From RGIG5612 sp045600845 (GTDB lineage: Bacteria; Bacillota; Clostridia; Lachnospirales; Lachnospiraceae), in contig JAZRYR010000006.1 in the NCBI GenBank assembly GCA_045600845.1, positions 1 to 50,534 of the forward strand: 50,534 bases of DNA. The letters are read 5' to 3'. The notes below the pieces were generated by a model, which was given only the letters and a program-made list of their open reading frames with translations, ran no database searches and was not told the DNA's origin. Shown here piece after piece: positions 14,892 to 24,792 of this stretch (the stretch's first letter is position 1; each line of letters begins with the position of its first letter). The position numbers and the translations under genes are program-made.

Positions 14892-16331
14892 ATGAAAAAA
14901 AGAATAACAACAATACTATCTGGAATCCTTTTAACTTTGTCTTTTATTGCAGCCATTCCGTTTCCGGCCTTTGCATCCGGAGTTGGACCGTCTACGGATT
15001 ACATGGAAATATCCGTAGGAAGCTCGGACATATTATACATATATGGGGAAAATGTAGCTGGAACCATCAGTGTTTCCACCGATGGATGTGTCAGTGCATA
15101 TGTGAATGGGGATCCCTGGCTGGAAGATCCGGTAGGCATCACAGTTATCGGAAATAGCGAAGGCAGTGGAAATGTGTATGTTTCCTATGAAGTGGCGGAT
15201 TTTGATCTGGAAGAGGAATATTCCGGAAGTTTTGCTGTATATGTAGAGGTAACGGGCGGCTCCGATGATGACGGAGGCGGAACCGGCGGAAATGCCGGTG
15301 GGACGGATTACAATGATGATTATTCCATTGATGGAGGATACATTAACGGAAAAGAAACCGGGGAAGGCTCCGGAAACTGTAACCTGTCCGCGCTGTCGGT
15401 TGAAGGATATGATTTAATGGATGAGGGCCATGATGTATATTCCGTAACGGTAGGCGGCTCAGTTGAAAAAATAAAAATCATTGCACAGACGGAAGATGAA
15501 AAAGCAACGGTTACAGGCGATGGAGAGCAAAAACTGGAAGTCGGGGAAAATGTTTTTGATATTACGGTAACCGCAGAAAACGGACTTTCCAAAACGTATA
15601 CCATAAAAGTAAACCGCAGAGGTGCGAAGATTGCCCTGACCGATCTGATTGCTTTTCTGTCGGATAAAAACAATGGGGAAGACGTAGTTACCGTTGCTTT
15701 GAAAGAAGGAGACCTTCTGAACGCGGATATGATTTCTGCCATAAGTAAATGGGGAAAGACCATTTATTTAAATCAGTACGATAAAGACGGGAAAATTGTT
15801 TACGGATGGACCTTGGACGGAAAGAAGGTCGGAGAAACGAAAGATTTCAAGGAATTTAATCCGGCGGTGTCCTTTCAAAGTGATAACATAGAAAAAATCA
15901 ATGAATTGTCCAATTATGCCGCTGGAAAAATCCTGAATTTTGCCCAGAAAGGAAAACTGCCGGAAGGCACAAAATTTAAACTAAATATTGAAAAGGACTA
16001 TAAGGATACGGATAAAGTAAGACTATATTATTTTAATCCGGGAAAAAATGAATTAGAACTGACAGCGGAGGACCTTTCCACAGGGAAAGGAATCGTAGAA
16101 TTTGACTTGGCCCATTGCTCCGATTACCTTCTCACCAGATCCAACATTCATGGTGCAGTAAAAGAAGAAAAAAACAATAATAATTTACTTTTTATTGTCA
16201 TAATTATTATTGAACTTGTTATAATCATAACATTGGCCATTATTTTGATTGTAGTCCTGAATAAAAATAAAAAGAGAAAAAAGACCGAAGAACATAAAGA
16301 AACGGATACCGTATGGCAGAAGAAACAATAA
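14892..16331 (+). CDS. Membrane-anchored surface protein with cadherin-like beta-sandwich
   Basis: A 479-residue exported protein. A signal peptide (about 1-28, ending in AFA) is followed by an Ig-like beta domain to about 120, a Gly/Asp/Asn linker, and a cadherin-like beta-sandwich (about 162-245, with CNLSALSVEGYDL and TYTIKVNRRG). A further unclassified domain to about 420 precedes a C-terminal membrane helix (about 435-462) with a basic cytoplasmic tail. It begins three bases after the dockerin lysozyme gene stop, in the same operon. The function is unknown; anchoring or displaying the dockerin lysozyme is a reasonable inference, though the N-terminal domain is short for a classical cohesin. 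Confidence 0.75.
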   Translation: MKKRITTILSGILLTLSFIAAIPFPAFASGVGPSTDYMEISVGSSDILYIYGENVAGTISVSTDGCVSAYVNGDPWLEDPVGITVIGNSEGSGNVYVSYEVADFDLEEEYSGSFAVYVEVTGGSDDDGGGTGGNAGGTDYNDDYSIDGGYINGKETGEGSGNCNLSALSVEGYDLMDEGHDVYSVTVGGSVEKIKIIAQTEDEKATVTGDGEQKLEVGENVFDITVTAENGLSKTYTIKVNRRGAKIALTDLIAFLSDKNNGEDVVTVALKEGDLLNADMISAISKWGKTIYLNQYDKDGKIVYGWTLDGKKVGETKDFKEFNPAVSFQSDNIEKINELSNYAAGKILNFAQKGKLPEGTKFKLNIEKDYKDTDKVRLYYFNPGKNELELTAEDLSTGKGIVEFDLAHCSDYLLTRSNIHGAVKEEKNNNNLLFIVIIIIELVIIITLAIILIVVLNKNKKRKKTEEHKETDTVWQKKQ

Positions 16332-18652
16332 AAGAAGTAAATAGCGAAAAAAAAGAACCGTCATTAAGTTTGAGCGGAAAACCGGAAAGTGCAAAATCTC
16401 TTTCCCGTATTAATACGCCTGCTGCACCGTTAGATCCGGAAGCCCGTTTTGAGAAACTGATTGATATCATTCAGAGCTATCATCCATCTTCCGATATCAG
16501 CGAAATCCGTAAAGCTTACGCTGTTGCAAAAGAGGCTCACGGAGATCAAAAACGTAAATCAGGAGAACTATATATTACCCATCCAGTTGAGGTTGCGATT
16601 ATTCTGGCAGAACTGGAAATGGACAAGGAGACCATTATTGCGGGTCTTCTTCATGATGTTGTGGAAGATACGGAAACAACATTAGACAGCTTAAAAGAGC
16701 AGTTTGGTACGGAAGTTGCGGAATTGGTAGATGGCGTTACCAAGCTGACCCAGATTAAATATACCGCAGATAAAATCGAGGTTCAGGCGGAGAACTTAAG
16801 AAAAATGTTTCTGGCCATGGCGAAGGATATCCGCGTTATTATTATTAAATTAGCGGACCGTCTCCATAATATGAGAACCCTTCAGTATATGACTCGTGAA
16901 AAACAAAAGGAAAAAGCCAGAGAGACAATGGATATTTATTCCCCGATTGCACAGCGTCTCGGTATTTCCAAAATTAAAATTGAATTAGATGACTTGGCTC
17001 TTAAATATTCGGAGCCGGATGTTTACTATAATCTGGTTGAAAATATAAAAATCCGCAGAAGTGCCCGGGAAGATTTCGTCACCCGAATGGTTGAGGAAAT
17101 TAAACAGCATATGGAAGAGGCTGGTATTGATTGTGAAGTGGACGGACGTGTAAAACACTTCTTCAGCATCTATAAAAAGATGCTCAATCAGAACCGGTCA
17201 TTAGACCAGATTTATGATTTGTTCGCCGTTCGTATTAAGGTAGAAACGGTAAAGGACTGTTATGCTGCTTTAGGAATCATTCATGAAATTTACAAGCCGA
17301 TTCCTGGCCGCTTTAAAGATTATATTGCCATGCCGAAACCGAATATGTATCAGTCTCTGCACACAACGCTGATCAGCCCATCCGGCCAGCCTTTTGAAGT
17401 ACAGATCCGTACTTTTGAAATGCACCGTACCGCAGAGTATGGTATTGCTGCCCATTGGAAATACAAAGAAGGTATCGGTGTAAATAGTAAAACAATTAAG
17501 CAGAGCGAAGAAGAAAAATTAGCGTGGCTAAGACAGATTCTGGATTGGCAGAACGAAATGAGCGATAACAAGGAGTTCATGGAATTCTTGAAAAGCGACC
17601 TGGATCTGTTTTCCGATAACGTATTCTGTTTTACTCCACAAGGTGATGTTAAGAATCTGCCGGCAGGTTCCACTCCGATCGATTTTGCCTATGCCATTCA
17701 CTCTGCAGTTGGCAATAAAATGATCGGCGCCCGGGTAAATGATAAAATCGTTACCATTGATTATAAAATCCAGAATGGGGACCGAATTGAAATCATAACT
17801 TCCCAGAACTCCAAAGGTCCGAGCATGGACTGGTTGAATATTGTAAAGAGTCCGAGCGCAAAACAGAAAATCAACCAGTGGTTCCGTAATGCCCTGAAGG
17901 AAGAAAACATTGTCCGCGGAAAAGAAATGGTTGAGAAATATATGAAGGCCAAAGGGCTGGACAATATGGATATTTTTCAGCCCGAGTATCAGGCTCCTGT
18001 TCTGGCCAGATACAGCTGTAAGGATTGGGATTCTGTTTTGGCCGCCATCGGACATGGGGGTCTGAAGGAAGGTCAGATTGTTAACCGGGTGCTGGACGAA
18101 TATAACCGGAAAAACAAAAAGAACGAAATGACCGACGAGGACGTTCTGGAAAGCGCTGCATCTTCGAAGCCGACTTCTGAATTAAAACATGGAAACGGTA
18201 TTGTCGTGAAGGGAATCCATGATGTAGCCGTTCGTTTTGCAAAATGCTGTTCTCCGGTACCGGGAGATGAAATCGTTGGTTTCGTTACCAGGGGAAGAGG
18301 AATTACCGTTCATAGAACGGACTGCGTGAATATTGTAAATTTAAGCAGTATTGAAAGATCCAGACTGATCGATGCTCAATGGGATAAACCTTCTTCTGCA
18401 TTTAAGGAAGAAAAATACCAGGTGGAAATCAGTCTGTATGCAAGAAACCGAGTTGGTTTGTTGGTTGACATTTCCAAGATTATGTCGGAAAAAAATCTTG
18501 ATGTTACTAATATGAATGTTAGAATAAACAAGCAGCAGATTGCAACCATCGATATGGGATTTAAGGTATCTTCCACGGATGAGTTATCGAAAGTAATTGA
18601 AAAATTGAAAGCAATTGATGAAATAATTGATATCAATAGAACGACGGGATGA
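16313..18652 (+). CDS. rel: Bifunctional (p)ppGpp synthetase/hydrolase (Rel)
   Basis: Stringent-response enzyme of 779 residues. Order: a disordered N-terminal extension of about 40 residues not usual in the family, the hydrolase HD domain (HDVVEDTE near residue 113), the synthetase domain (YDLFAVRI near 300), TGS (about 440-500), a helical/zinc-finger region with CCSPVPGD, and a C-terminal ACT domain (about 700-779). An active HD motif and an intact synthetase motif make both activities likely. The start overlaps the surface-protein gene by 19 bases and has only a weak ribosome binding site. Confidence 0.95.
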   Translation: MAEETIKEVNSEKKEPSLSLSGKPESAKSLSRINTPAAPLDPEARFEKLIDIIQSYHPSSDISEIRKAYAVAKEAHGDQKRKSGELYITHPVEVAIILAELEMDKETIIAGLLHDVVEDTETTLDSLKEQFGTEVAELVDGVTKLTQIKYTADKIEVQAENLRKMFLAMAKDIRVIIIKLADRLHNMRTLQYMTREKQKEKARETMDIYSPIAQRLGISKIKIELDDLALKYSEPDVYYNLVENIKIRRSAREDFVTRMVEEIKQHMEEAGIDCEVDGRVKHFFSIYKKMLNQNRSLDQIYDLFAVRIKVETVKDCYAALGIIHEIYKPIPGRFKDYIAMPKPNMYQSLHTTLISPSGQPFEVQIRTFEMHRTAEYGIAAHWKYKEGIGVNSKTIKQSEEEKLAWLRQILDWQNEMSDNKEFMEFLKSDLDLFSDNVFCFTPQGDVKNLPAGSTPIDFAYAIHSAVGNKMIGARVNDKIVTIDYKIQNGDRIEIITSQNSKGPSMDWLNIVKSPSAKQKINQWFRNALKEENIVRGKEMVEKYMKAKGLDNMDIFQPEYQAPVLARYSCKDWDSVLAAIGHGGLKEGQIVNRVLDEYNRKNKKNEMTDEDVLESAASSKPTSELKHGNGIVVKGIHDVAVRFAKCCSPVPGDEIVGFVTRGRGITVHRTDCVNIVNLSSIERSRLIDAQWDKPSSAFKEEKYQVEISLYARNRVGLLVDISKIMSEKNLDVTNMNVRINKQQIATIDMGFKVSSTDELSKVIEKLKAIDEIIDINRTTG

Positions 18653-18656
18653 AAAT

Positions 18657-19283
18657 ATGAGTATTCGATTAGATTGCATAAGAGTAGGAATGCTGGGAAC
18701 CAACTGCTATCTGGTTGCCAACGACGAAAATAAAGAAGCCATAATTACCGATCCGGGCGATAACGCCGACTTTATTGCAAAATGCGTAGAGGAAAAAAAT
18801 GTGAAACCGGTTGCTGTATTTTTAACCCATGCTCACGCAGACCATATTCTGGCTTTGGAAGAAATCCGTGATAAGTATGATATTCCGGTTTATGTTCACG
18901 AAGCAGATGAGGACATGCTGAAGGATGGATATAAGAATCTGGGCATGGTAGAAATTCTGCTGAACGAAAAAGACGTTAAGCTGAAAGGCGGAGAAGAATT
19001 GAATGTTGCTGGACTGAAGATTCAGGTACTTCATACTCCTGGACATACGCCGGGTGGCACCTGTTATTATTTTCCAGAAGGGGGATTTGTTCTTGCCGGT
19101 GATACCATGTTTTACCGTTCCTGGGGAAGAACCGATTTCCCTGGCGGTGACGAGCGGGCATTAATGGAATCCATCCATACCAAACTTCTTCCTCTGCCGG
19201 AAGAAACCTTAGTTTATCCGGGACATGAGCGTGCTACGGATATTAAAGGCGAAAGAAGAATGCACGGATATGTAGAGCAGTAA
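18657..19283 (+). CDS. MBL-fold metallo-hydrolase, glyoxalase II-like
   Basis: A 208-residue cytoplasmic metallo-beta-lactamase-fold protein with the metal motif THAHADHI at about residues 57-64, a further His in HTPGHTPGGTC near 128-138, an Asp in LAGDTMF and a His in YPGHE near 193. The short form, the YqgX-like position after rel and the N-terminus are typical of Firmicute hydroxyacylglutathione-hydrolase-like proteins whose substrate is uncertain. ATG 18657 is chosen four bases after the rel stop. An upstream TTG at 18627 lies inside rel and has no support. Confidence 0.85.
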   Translation: MSIRLDCIRVGMLGTNCYLVANDENKEAIITDPGDNADFIAKCVEEKNVKPVAVFLTHAHADHILALEEIRDKYDIPVYVHEADEDMLKDGYKNLGMVEILLNEKDVKLKGGEELNVAGLKIQVLHTPGHTPGGTCYYFPEGGFVLAGDTMFYRSWGRTDFPGGDERALMESIHTKLLPLPEETLVYPGHERATDIKGERRMHGYVEQ

Positions 19284-19354
19284 ACCTGCAAAAGTCAGAC
19301 TTAGAACCGTAACAAAACGGATAACAGTTTAATATAATAAGAGAGGTCACATTT

Positions 19355-20596
19355 ATGATTACACAGGCACCAAGAGGAACCGCAGACTGGTACGGCGAAT
19401 CCATGGCAAAAAGAGAAAAAATAGAGGAAATCTGCAAAAAGATTGCAGCTACTTACAATATTAAGCAGATTATGACCCCTGTTTTCGAACACACCGTTCT
19501 TTTCCAGAGAGGCGTTGGAGAAACTACCGACGTTGTTCAGAAGGAAATGTATACTTTTGAGGATAAAGGCGGAAGAAGCATTACTTTAAAGCCAGAAGGC
19601 ACTGCAGGTGCAGTTCGTGCTTATCTGGAGCATAGTATGTATGCGGAAAGCGGGCTGACCAAGTTATTTTATATAACTCCTGCATTCCGTTATGAAAAGC
19701 CACAGAGCGGACGTCTTCGTCAGCATCATCAGTTTGGTGTAGAATATATTGGATCCGAAAGTCCTTTAGTTGAAGTTGAATTGATCAGTCTGGTTAGCCA
19801 GCTGGTAAAGAACTTCGGCTTAAATGATATTGAAGTACATATTAATTCCATCGGCTGTCCAAAGTGCCGGGCAGAATACAATAAAGCATTACTGGCATAC
19901 TTAAATGAACATAAAGACAAACTTTGCAAGACTTGTCTGGAACGAATGGAAAAAAATCCGTTAAGAGTAATTGACTGCAAGGAAGAAGGATGCAAGGAAG
20001 TTGTTGCCAATGCTCCTAGAACCATCGATTATCTGTGTGATGAATGTAAGAATCATTTCGAGGAATTACAGTCCCTTCTTGCCGAATTAGGCATTAATTA
20101 TAAAATTGATACCGGAATCGTAAGAGGTCTGGATTATTATACAAAGACCGTATTTGAGTTTGTCAATAAAGACGGATTTACATTATGTGGTGGTGGCCGT
20201 TACGATAATCTGGTTCATGAAATTGACGGCAAACAGGATATTCCGGCTGCTGGCTTTGGCATGGGTCTGGAACGAGTTCTTTACTTCTTAGAATTAGAAA
20301 ACGTAGATTTCGGCGGTGTAAAGGCTCCGGATCTTTATCTGGGATTCATGGGTAGCGTAAAAGCAAAAGCTTACAAGCTGGTAGATCAGCTGCGTAAAGA
20401 AGGGCTTAGCGTAGAAACCGATTATCTGGATAAGTCTGTAAAGGCCCAGATGAAATACGCCAACAAGATCAATGCTCCTTACGTTGTAATCGTAGGCGAA
20501 GATGAATTTATGAACGGCGAAGTAAAAGTGAAAAATATGGCAGATGGAACAGAAACGATAGTTTCCATCGATGATATTGCGTCAGTTATTAAATAA
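19355..20596 (+). CDS. hisS: Histidine-tRNA ligase
   Basis: Class II aminoacyl-tRNA synthetase of 413 residues, the usual length. The N-terminus APRGTADW is family-typical. Motif 2 carries FRYEKPQSGR near residue 110, the histidine-specific GLDYYTKTVFEF lies near 254, and the C-terminal anticodon domain starts near 320. GAGAGG about 8 bases upstream supports the start. No T-box leader is visible in the 71-bp gap, which holds only a short CCGT/ACGG hairpin and a TATAAT-like box about 20 bases before the start. aspS follows after 41 bases. Confidence 0.97.
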   Translation: MITQAPRGTADWYGESMAKREKIEEICKKIAATYNIKQIMTPVFEHTVLFQRGVGETTDVVQKEMYTFEDKGGRSITLKPEGTAGAVRAYLEHSMYAESGLTKLFYITPAFRYEKPQSGRLRQHHQFGVEYIGSESPLVEVELISLVSQLVKNFGLNDIEVHINSIGCPKCRAEYNKALLAYLNEHKDKLCKTCLERMEKNPLRVIDCKEEGCKEVVANAPRTIDYLCDECKNHFEELQSLLAELGINYKIDTGIVRGLDYYTKTVFEFVNKDGFTLCGGGRYDNLVHEIDGKQDIPAAGFGMGLERVLYFLELENVDFGGVKAPDLYLGFMGSVKAKAYKLVDQLRKEGLSVETDYLDKSVKAQMKYANKINAPYVVIVGEDEFMNGEVKVKNMADGTETIVSIDDIASVIK

Positions 20597-20637
20597 TAAT
20601 AAAAATAAATGCGGGATTCCCGCGGAAAGAGAAGAAA

Positions 20638-22431
20638 ATGGCAGAATCGATGAGTGGCTTTACCAGAAGCTACAGATGTACAGAAGTTGTTAATGCACAA
20701 ATCGGCGAAAGCGTTGTGCTCATGGGCTGGGTCAACAAGAGACGTAATCTTGGCAGCTTGATTTTTGTGGACTTAAGAGACCGGACTGGATTGGTTCAGT
20801 TATTATTCGACGAGAATAACATCGGAACCGAAGGTTATGAAAAGGCAGCTACGTTAAGAAATGAATTCGTTATCGCAGTTCGCGGACTGGTTCAGAAAAG
20901 AGAAGGTGCTGTAAATGAAAACCTTGAGACGGGCGAGTTAGAAATTAAGGTTTTAGAACTGAGAATTCTTTCAGAAAGTCTTACCCCTCCGTTCCCAATC
21001 GAAGAGGATAGCCAGACCAGAGATGAGCTTCGTTTGAAATATCGTTATCTGGATTTAAGAAGGCCGGACCTTCAGAAAAATATTATTTTAAGAAGTAAAG
21101 TTGCTCAGAGCGTAAGAAATTTCATGAGCAGTGAAGGCTTTATTGAAATTGAAACTCCAATGCTTTGCAAGAGTACTCCGGAAGGCGCCAGAGATTATCT
21201 GGTACCAAGTCGTGTTCATCCGGGAAGCTTTTATGCGCTTCCGCAGTCTCCACAGATTTACAAACAGCTGTTAATGTGTGCCGGATATGATCGCTACTAC
21301 CAGATTGCAAGATGTTTCCGAGATGAGGACCTTCGTGCAGACCGTCAGCCGGAATTTACCCAGATCGATATGGAATTCTCTTTTGCCAATGCAGAAACGG
21401 TAATGGAAACCAATGAAAGATTGATTGCACATGTATTTAAAGAAATTTTAAATATTGATATAGAACTTCCAATCCAGAGAATGACCTGGCAAGAAGCGAT
21501 GGACCGCTATGGCTCCGATAAACCGGATACCAGATTTGGTATGGAACTGACGGATATTACGGAATGCGTGAAAAACTGTGAATTCAGTGTATTTTCCGGT
21601 CCTGCAAACAAAGAAGGCTCTTCCGTAAGGGGCATATGTGCAAAAGGCATGGCCTCTATGCCGAGAAAGAAAATCGACGCATTAGTCGAATATGCGAAAG
21701 GCATTGGGGCAAAAGGCTTAGCATATCTGGCAATTAATGAAGACGGAACTTATAAATCTTCTTTCGCTAAATTCATGAAGGAAGAAGAACTGGATGAAAT
21801 CTGTAAGGAAATGGGTGCTCAAAAAGGGGACATGATGTTCTTTGCATCCGACACCGATAAAAATGTTTACACGGTATTGGGCGCTCTCCGTCTGGAATTA
21901 GGAGAACAGATGGGCCTTATCGATGAAGACAAATTCAATTTCCTGTGGGTAACCGAATTCCCACTTCTTGAGTACTCAGAAGAGCAGGATCGTTGGGTTG
22001 CTATGCATCATCCATTCACCATGCCTTTAGAGTCCGATATCTGCTATCTGGATTCCGAACCATGGAAAGCAAGAGCAGCAGCTTATGATATCGTTCTCAA
22101 CGGTGTAGAGTTAGGCGGCGGCAGTGAGCGTATTTACAATCCGAAAATTCAGGAGAAGATGTTTGCAGCGTTAGGATTCACTCAGGAAGAAGCTTATGAA
22201 CGCTTTGGCTTCCTGTTAGATGCTTTCAAATATGGAGTTCCTCCACATGCAGGTCTGGCATATGGTTTTGACCGTATGATGATGCTGATGACAAAAGCGG
22301 AAAGCATCCGTGATGTCATTGCATTCCCTAAAGTAAAAGACGCAAGCTGTCTGATGACAGGTGCGCCTGGAATGGTAGATGACAAACAGTTAGAAGAACT
22401 GGAAATCAAGTTAGCCTTAGTGGAACAATAA
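20638..22431 (+). CDS. aspS: Aspartate-tRNA ligase
   Basis: Bacterial-type class IIb synthetase of 597 residues. Order: N-terminal OB anticodon-binding domain (about 10-110), catalytic core with motif 2 FRDEDLRADRQPEFTQ near 226, an inserted GAD domain (about 290-410) that marks the bacterial type, and motif 3 GLAYGFDRM near 538. The hisS-aspS pairing is common in Firmicutes. A small GC hairpin (GCGGG/CCCGC) lies in the 41-bp gap. The gene converges on aroC with two bases between the stops. Whether the enzyme is discriminating (Asp only) or also charges tRNA-Asn was not determined. Confidence 0.97.
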   Translation: MAESMSGFTRSYRCTEVVNAQIGESVVLMGWVNKRRNLGSLIFVDLRDRTGLVQLLFDENNIGTEGYEKAATLRNEFVIAVRGLVQKREGAVNENLETGELEIKVLELRILSESLTPPFPIEEDSQTRDELRLKYRYLDLRRPDLQKNIILRSKVAQSVRNFMSSEGFIEIETPMLCKSTPEGARDYLVPSRVHPGSFYALPQSPQIYKQLLMCAGYDRYYQIARCFRDEDLRADRQPEFTQIDMEFSFANAETVMETNERLIAHVFKEILNIDIELPIQRMTWQEAMDRYGSDKPDTRFGMELTDITECVKNCEFSVFSGPANKEGSSVRGICAKGMASMPRKKIDALVEYAKGIGAKGLAYLAINEDGTYKSSFAKFMKEEELDEICKEMGAQKGDMMFFASDTDKNVYTVLGALRLELGEQMGLIDEDKFNFLWVTEFPLLEYSEEQDRWVAMHHPFTMPLESDICYLDSEPWKARAAAYDIVLNGVELGGGSERIYNPKIQEKMFAALGFTQEEAYERFGFLLDAFKYGVPPHAGLAYGFDRMMMLMTKAESIRDVIAFPKVKDASCLMTGAPGMVDDKQLEELEIKLALVEQ

Positions 22432-22433
22432 GA

Positions 22434-23492
22434 CTATTTATAAAAATCAGAAATGGCACTCATTTTTGAGTGCATGTTCTCAAACAAAAAATCCACAATT
22501 GTGAGGGCGGTCATTGCTTCGGCAGCGACCGCTCCTTTTTTTACTACAAAAGCATCATGACGCCCCCGGATCTCAATTTCGGCTTCCTGGCCAAAGGCAT
22601 CTATGGTTTTCTGCTTTAAGGAAATGGAAGGGGTAGGTTTGAAGAACGCACGAAGAATGATTTCATCGCCGTCGCTGATGCCTCCCAAAATACCACCTGC
22701 GTGGTTTGTTTTCTTGGTAATGTAATGAGAACCTGCTTTGCCGGCATTTTTTAAGAGGACTTCTCTACGGAGAGCAGCTTCTTTCGGAAGGGCTTCCACG
22801 TTAGAAAGAATAAATTCGTCGTTGCATTCGGAACCTGTCATAGAGTCTACGTCGCAGCCGCAACCGATTTCAATGGCTTTTACTGCCCCAATACTCATCA
22901 GCGCTTTGGAAAGACTGGCATCTAATTTATCAAAGACCGGTTCTCCGATTCCTGCCGGCATTCCTTTTACGGATATTTTTACAGAACCGCCGATGGAATC
23001 TCCTGGGACTAGGAGATCATTGTTGACTGTTGTCTGGCTGGAAATCGTAATTCCCAGTTCCTTTAATATTTTCATGGCTACAGCACCGGCAGCAATTCGG
23101 GAAGCGGTTTCCCGTCCGGAACTTCGGCCACCGCCGCGGTAATCCCGGAAGCCATACTTGGCGTCGGTGGTAAAATCAGCATGGCCAGGCCGGTAAATAT
23201 TCTTCAAGTCATCGTAATCGATACTTTTCATATCCGTATTTTCAATAATAAGAGAAATCGGGGTGCCTAAAGTTTTTCCTTCAAATACTCCGGACAGAAT
23301 ACGGACGGTATCTTTTTCCTGACGGAAAGTATTGTTATCTGTTTCATGACGACGATCCAGCATTGGCTGGATGTCTTCTTCCGATAAGGAAAGTCCTGCA
23401 GGGCAGCCATCAATAACCGCGCCGATTGCTATCCCATGGCTTTCGCCCCAGGCTGTTACCTTGAAATTATTACCAAACGTATTTCCTGCCAT
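22434..23492 (-). CDS. aroC: Chorismate synthase
   Basis: FMN-dependent enzyme for the last step of the shikimate pathway, EPSP to chorismate. The N-terminal GESHG signature (residues 16-20), RPGHAD near 103, GRSSGRET near 125 and the C-terminal RHDAF region are all present. The 352-residue length is normal. On the minus strand GGGAG lies 7-8 bases before ATG 23492. No other shikimate gene is nearby. A 7-bp perfect hairpin at 22456-22473, inside the 3' end of the gene, could slow convergent transcription. Confidence 0.96.
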   Translation of the reverse strand: MAGNTFGNNFKVTAWGESHGIAIGAVIDGCPAGLSLSEEDIQPMLDRRHETDNNTFRQEKDTVRILSGVFEGKTLGTPISLIIENTDMKSIDYDDLKNIYRPGHADFTTDAKYGFRDYRGGGRSSGRETASRIAAGAVAMKILKELGITISSQTTVNNDLLVPGDSIGGSVKISVKGMPAGIGEPVFDKLDASLSKALMSIGAVKAIEIGCGCDVDSMTGSECNDEFILSNVEALPKEAALRREVLLKNAGKAGSHYITKKTNHAGGILGGISDGDEIILRAFFKPTPSISLKQKTIDAFGQEAEIEIRGRHDAFVVKKGAVAAEAMTALTIVDFLFENMHSKMSAISDFYK

Positions 23493-23647
23493 TTTTTCTC
23501 CCTGATTTCCTTGGAATTACTTGTATTTTGTATGCTTAATCTAACATTTTATTGACAGAATAACAAGACGGATAGTACATTATAAAAGCCCTTCGAGAAA
23601 TTGAGAAGGGAGCGATTGATTGCCTTTGAGAAATAGAGGAGGTATCT

Positions 23648-24781
23648 ATGAGTAAATATACCATTGACAACATGGACGGCAAAGCGAAGGCCGCCACTTT
23701 TGAAACCGTACACGGAACGATAAAGACTCCGGTCTTTATGAACGTAGGAACCGTTGCAGCGATTAAAGGCGCCGTTTCGACCATGGACCTAAGAGAAATC
23801 GATACACAGGTCATGCTTTGCAATACCTATCATCTTCATGTCCGCCCGGGAGATGATATTGTGGCAAAATTCGGCGGACTGCATAAATTTACGAACTGGG
23901 AGCGGCCGATTCTGACAGACAGCGGCGGATTTCAGGTATTTTCGTTGGCTGGCCTTAGAAAAATCAAAGAAGAGGGCGTTTCTTTTCATTCTCACATTGA
24001 CGGGAGAAAGATTTTTATGGGCCCGGAAGAAAGCATGCAGATTCAAAGCCATTTAGGAAGTACGATTGCCATGGCGTTTGATGAATGCCCTCCAAGCAAA
24101 GCAGAACGGAAGTATGTGGAGCAGAGTGTGGCTCGGACGGAACGATGGCTGGAACGATGCAAAAAAGAAATGGATCGCTTGAATTCTCTTCCGGATACCA
24201 TCAATAAGGAGCAGATGCTTTTCGGTATTAATCAAGGTGGTTGTATAGATGAAATCAGAATTGCTAATGCAGACCGCATCTGCGAACTGGATCTTCCAGG
24301 CTATGCCATTGGAGGATTGGCAGTAGGGGAATCTCATGAGGAGATGTATCACATTCTGGATGTTACGGTTCCGCATCTGCCACAGAATAAACCGGTTTAT
24401 TTAATGGGCGTCGGAACACCGGCGAACATTCTGGAAGGGATTGAAAGAGGCGTGGATTTTTTCGATTGTGTATATCCAAGCAGAAACGGAAGACATGGCC
24501 ATGTTTATACAAACCAAGGCAAGCGGAATCTGTTTAATGCACAATATGAATTAGATGATCGTCCGATTGAAGAAGGATGTGGATGTCCTGCTTGTCAGCA
24601 TTACTCCAGAGGTTATATCCGGCATCTGTTAAAGGCGAAAGAAATGCTGGGAATGCGTCTTTGCGTCTTGCATAATTTGTATTTTTATAATAAAATGGTT
24701 CATGATGCGCGAGAGGCAATTCTTGCAAATCGATTTCATGAATTTAAAAAATCAAAACTTGAAGGATTTCAGGTTTTATAG
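23648..24781 (+). CDS. tgt: tRNA-guanine transglycosylase
   Basis: Exchanges guanine-34 for the queuine precursor preQ1 in tRNAs with GUN anticodons. DSGGFQVFSL (catalytic Asp near residue 90), the nucleophile Asp in GVDFFDCVYPSR near 262-273 and the zinc site CGCPACxH near 310-318 with a later His are present. The 377 residues match the bacterial enzyme. AGGAGG about 7 bases upstream gives the start. queA is not adjacent. The next gene, yajC, follows after 11 bases, which is the classical tgt-yajC order. The 155-bp gap to aroC contains a TTGACA at about 23552 and a small CCCTTC/GAAGGG hairpin. Confidence 0.96.
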   Translation: MSKYTIDNMDGKAKAATFETVHGTIKTPVFMNVGTVAAIKGAVSTMDLREIDTQVMLCNTYHLHVRPGDDIVAKFGGLHKFTNWERPILTDSGGFQVFSLAGLRKIKEEGVSFHSHIDGRKIFMGPEESMQIQSHLGSTIAMAFDECPPSKAERKYVEQSVARTERWLERCKKEMDRLNSLPDTINKEQMLFGINQGGCIDEIRIANADRICELDLPGYAIGGLAVGESHEEMYHILDVTVPHLPQNKPVYLMGVGTPANILEGIERGVDFFDCVYPSRNGRHGHVYTNQGKRNLFNAQYELDDRPIEEGCGCPACQHYSRGYIRHLLKAKEMLGMRLCVLHNLYFYNKMVHDAREAILANRFHEFKKSKLEGFQVL

Positions 24782-24792
24782 GAGGAAAAAAT

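Noticed and set aside
19284..19354. T-box leader before hisS
   Set aside because: The gap is 71 bp, too short, and shows no T-box core sequence or terminator.
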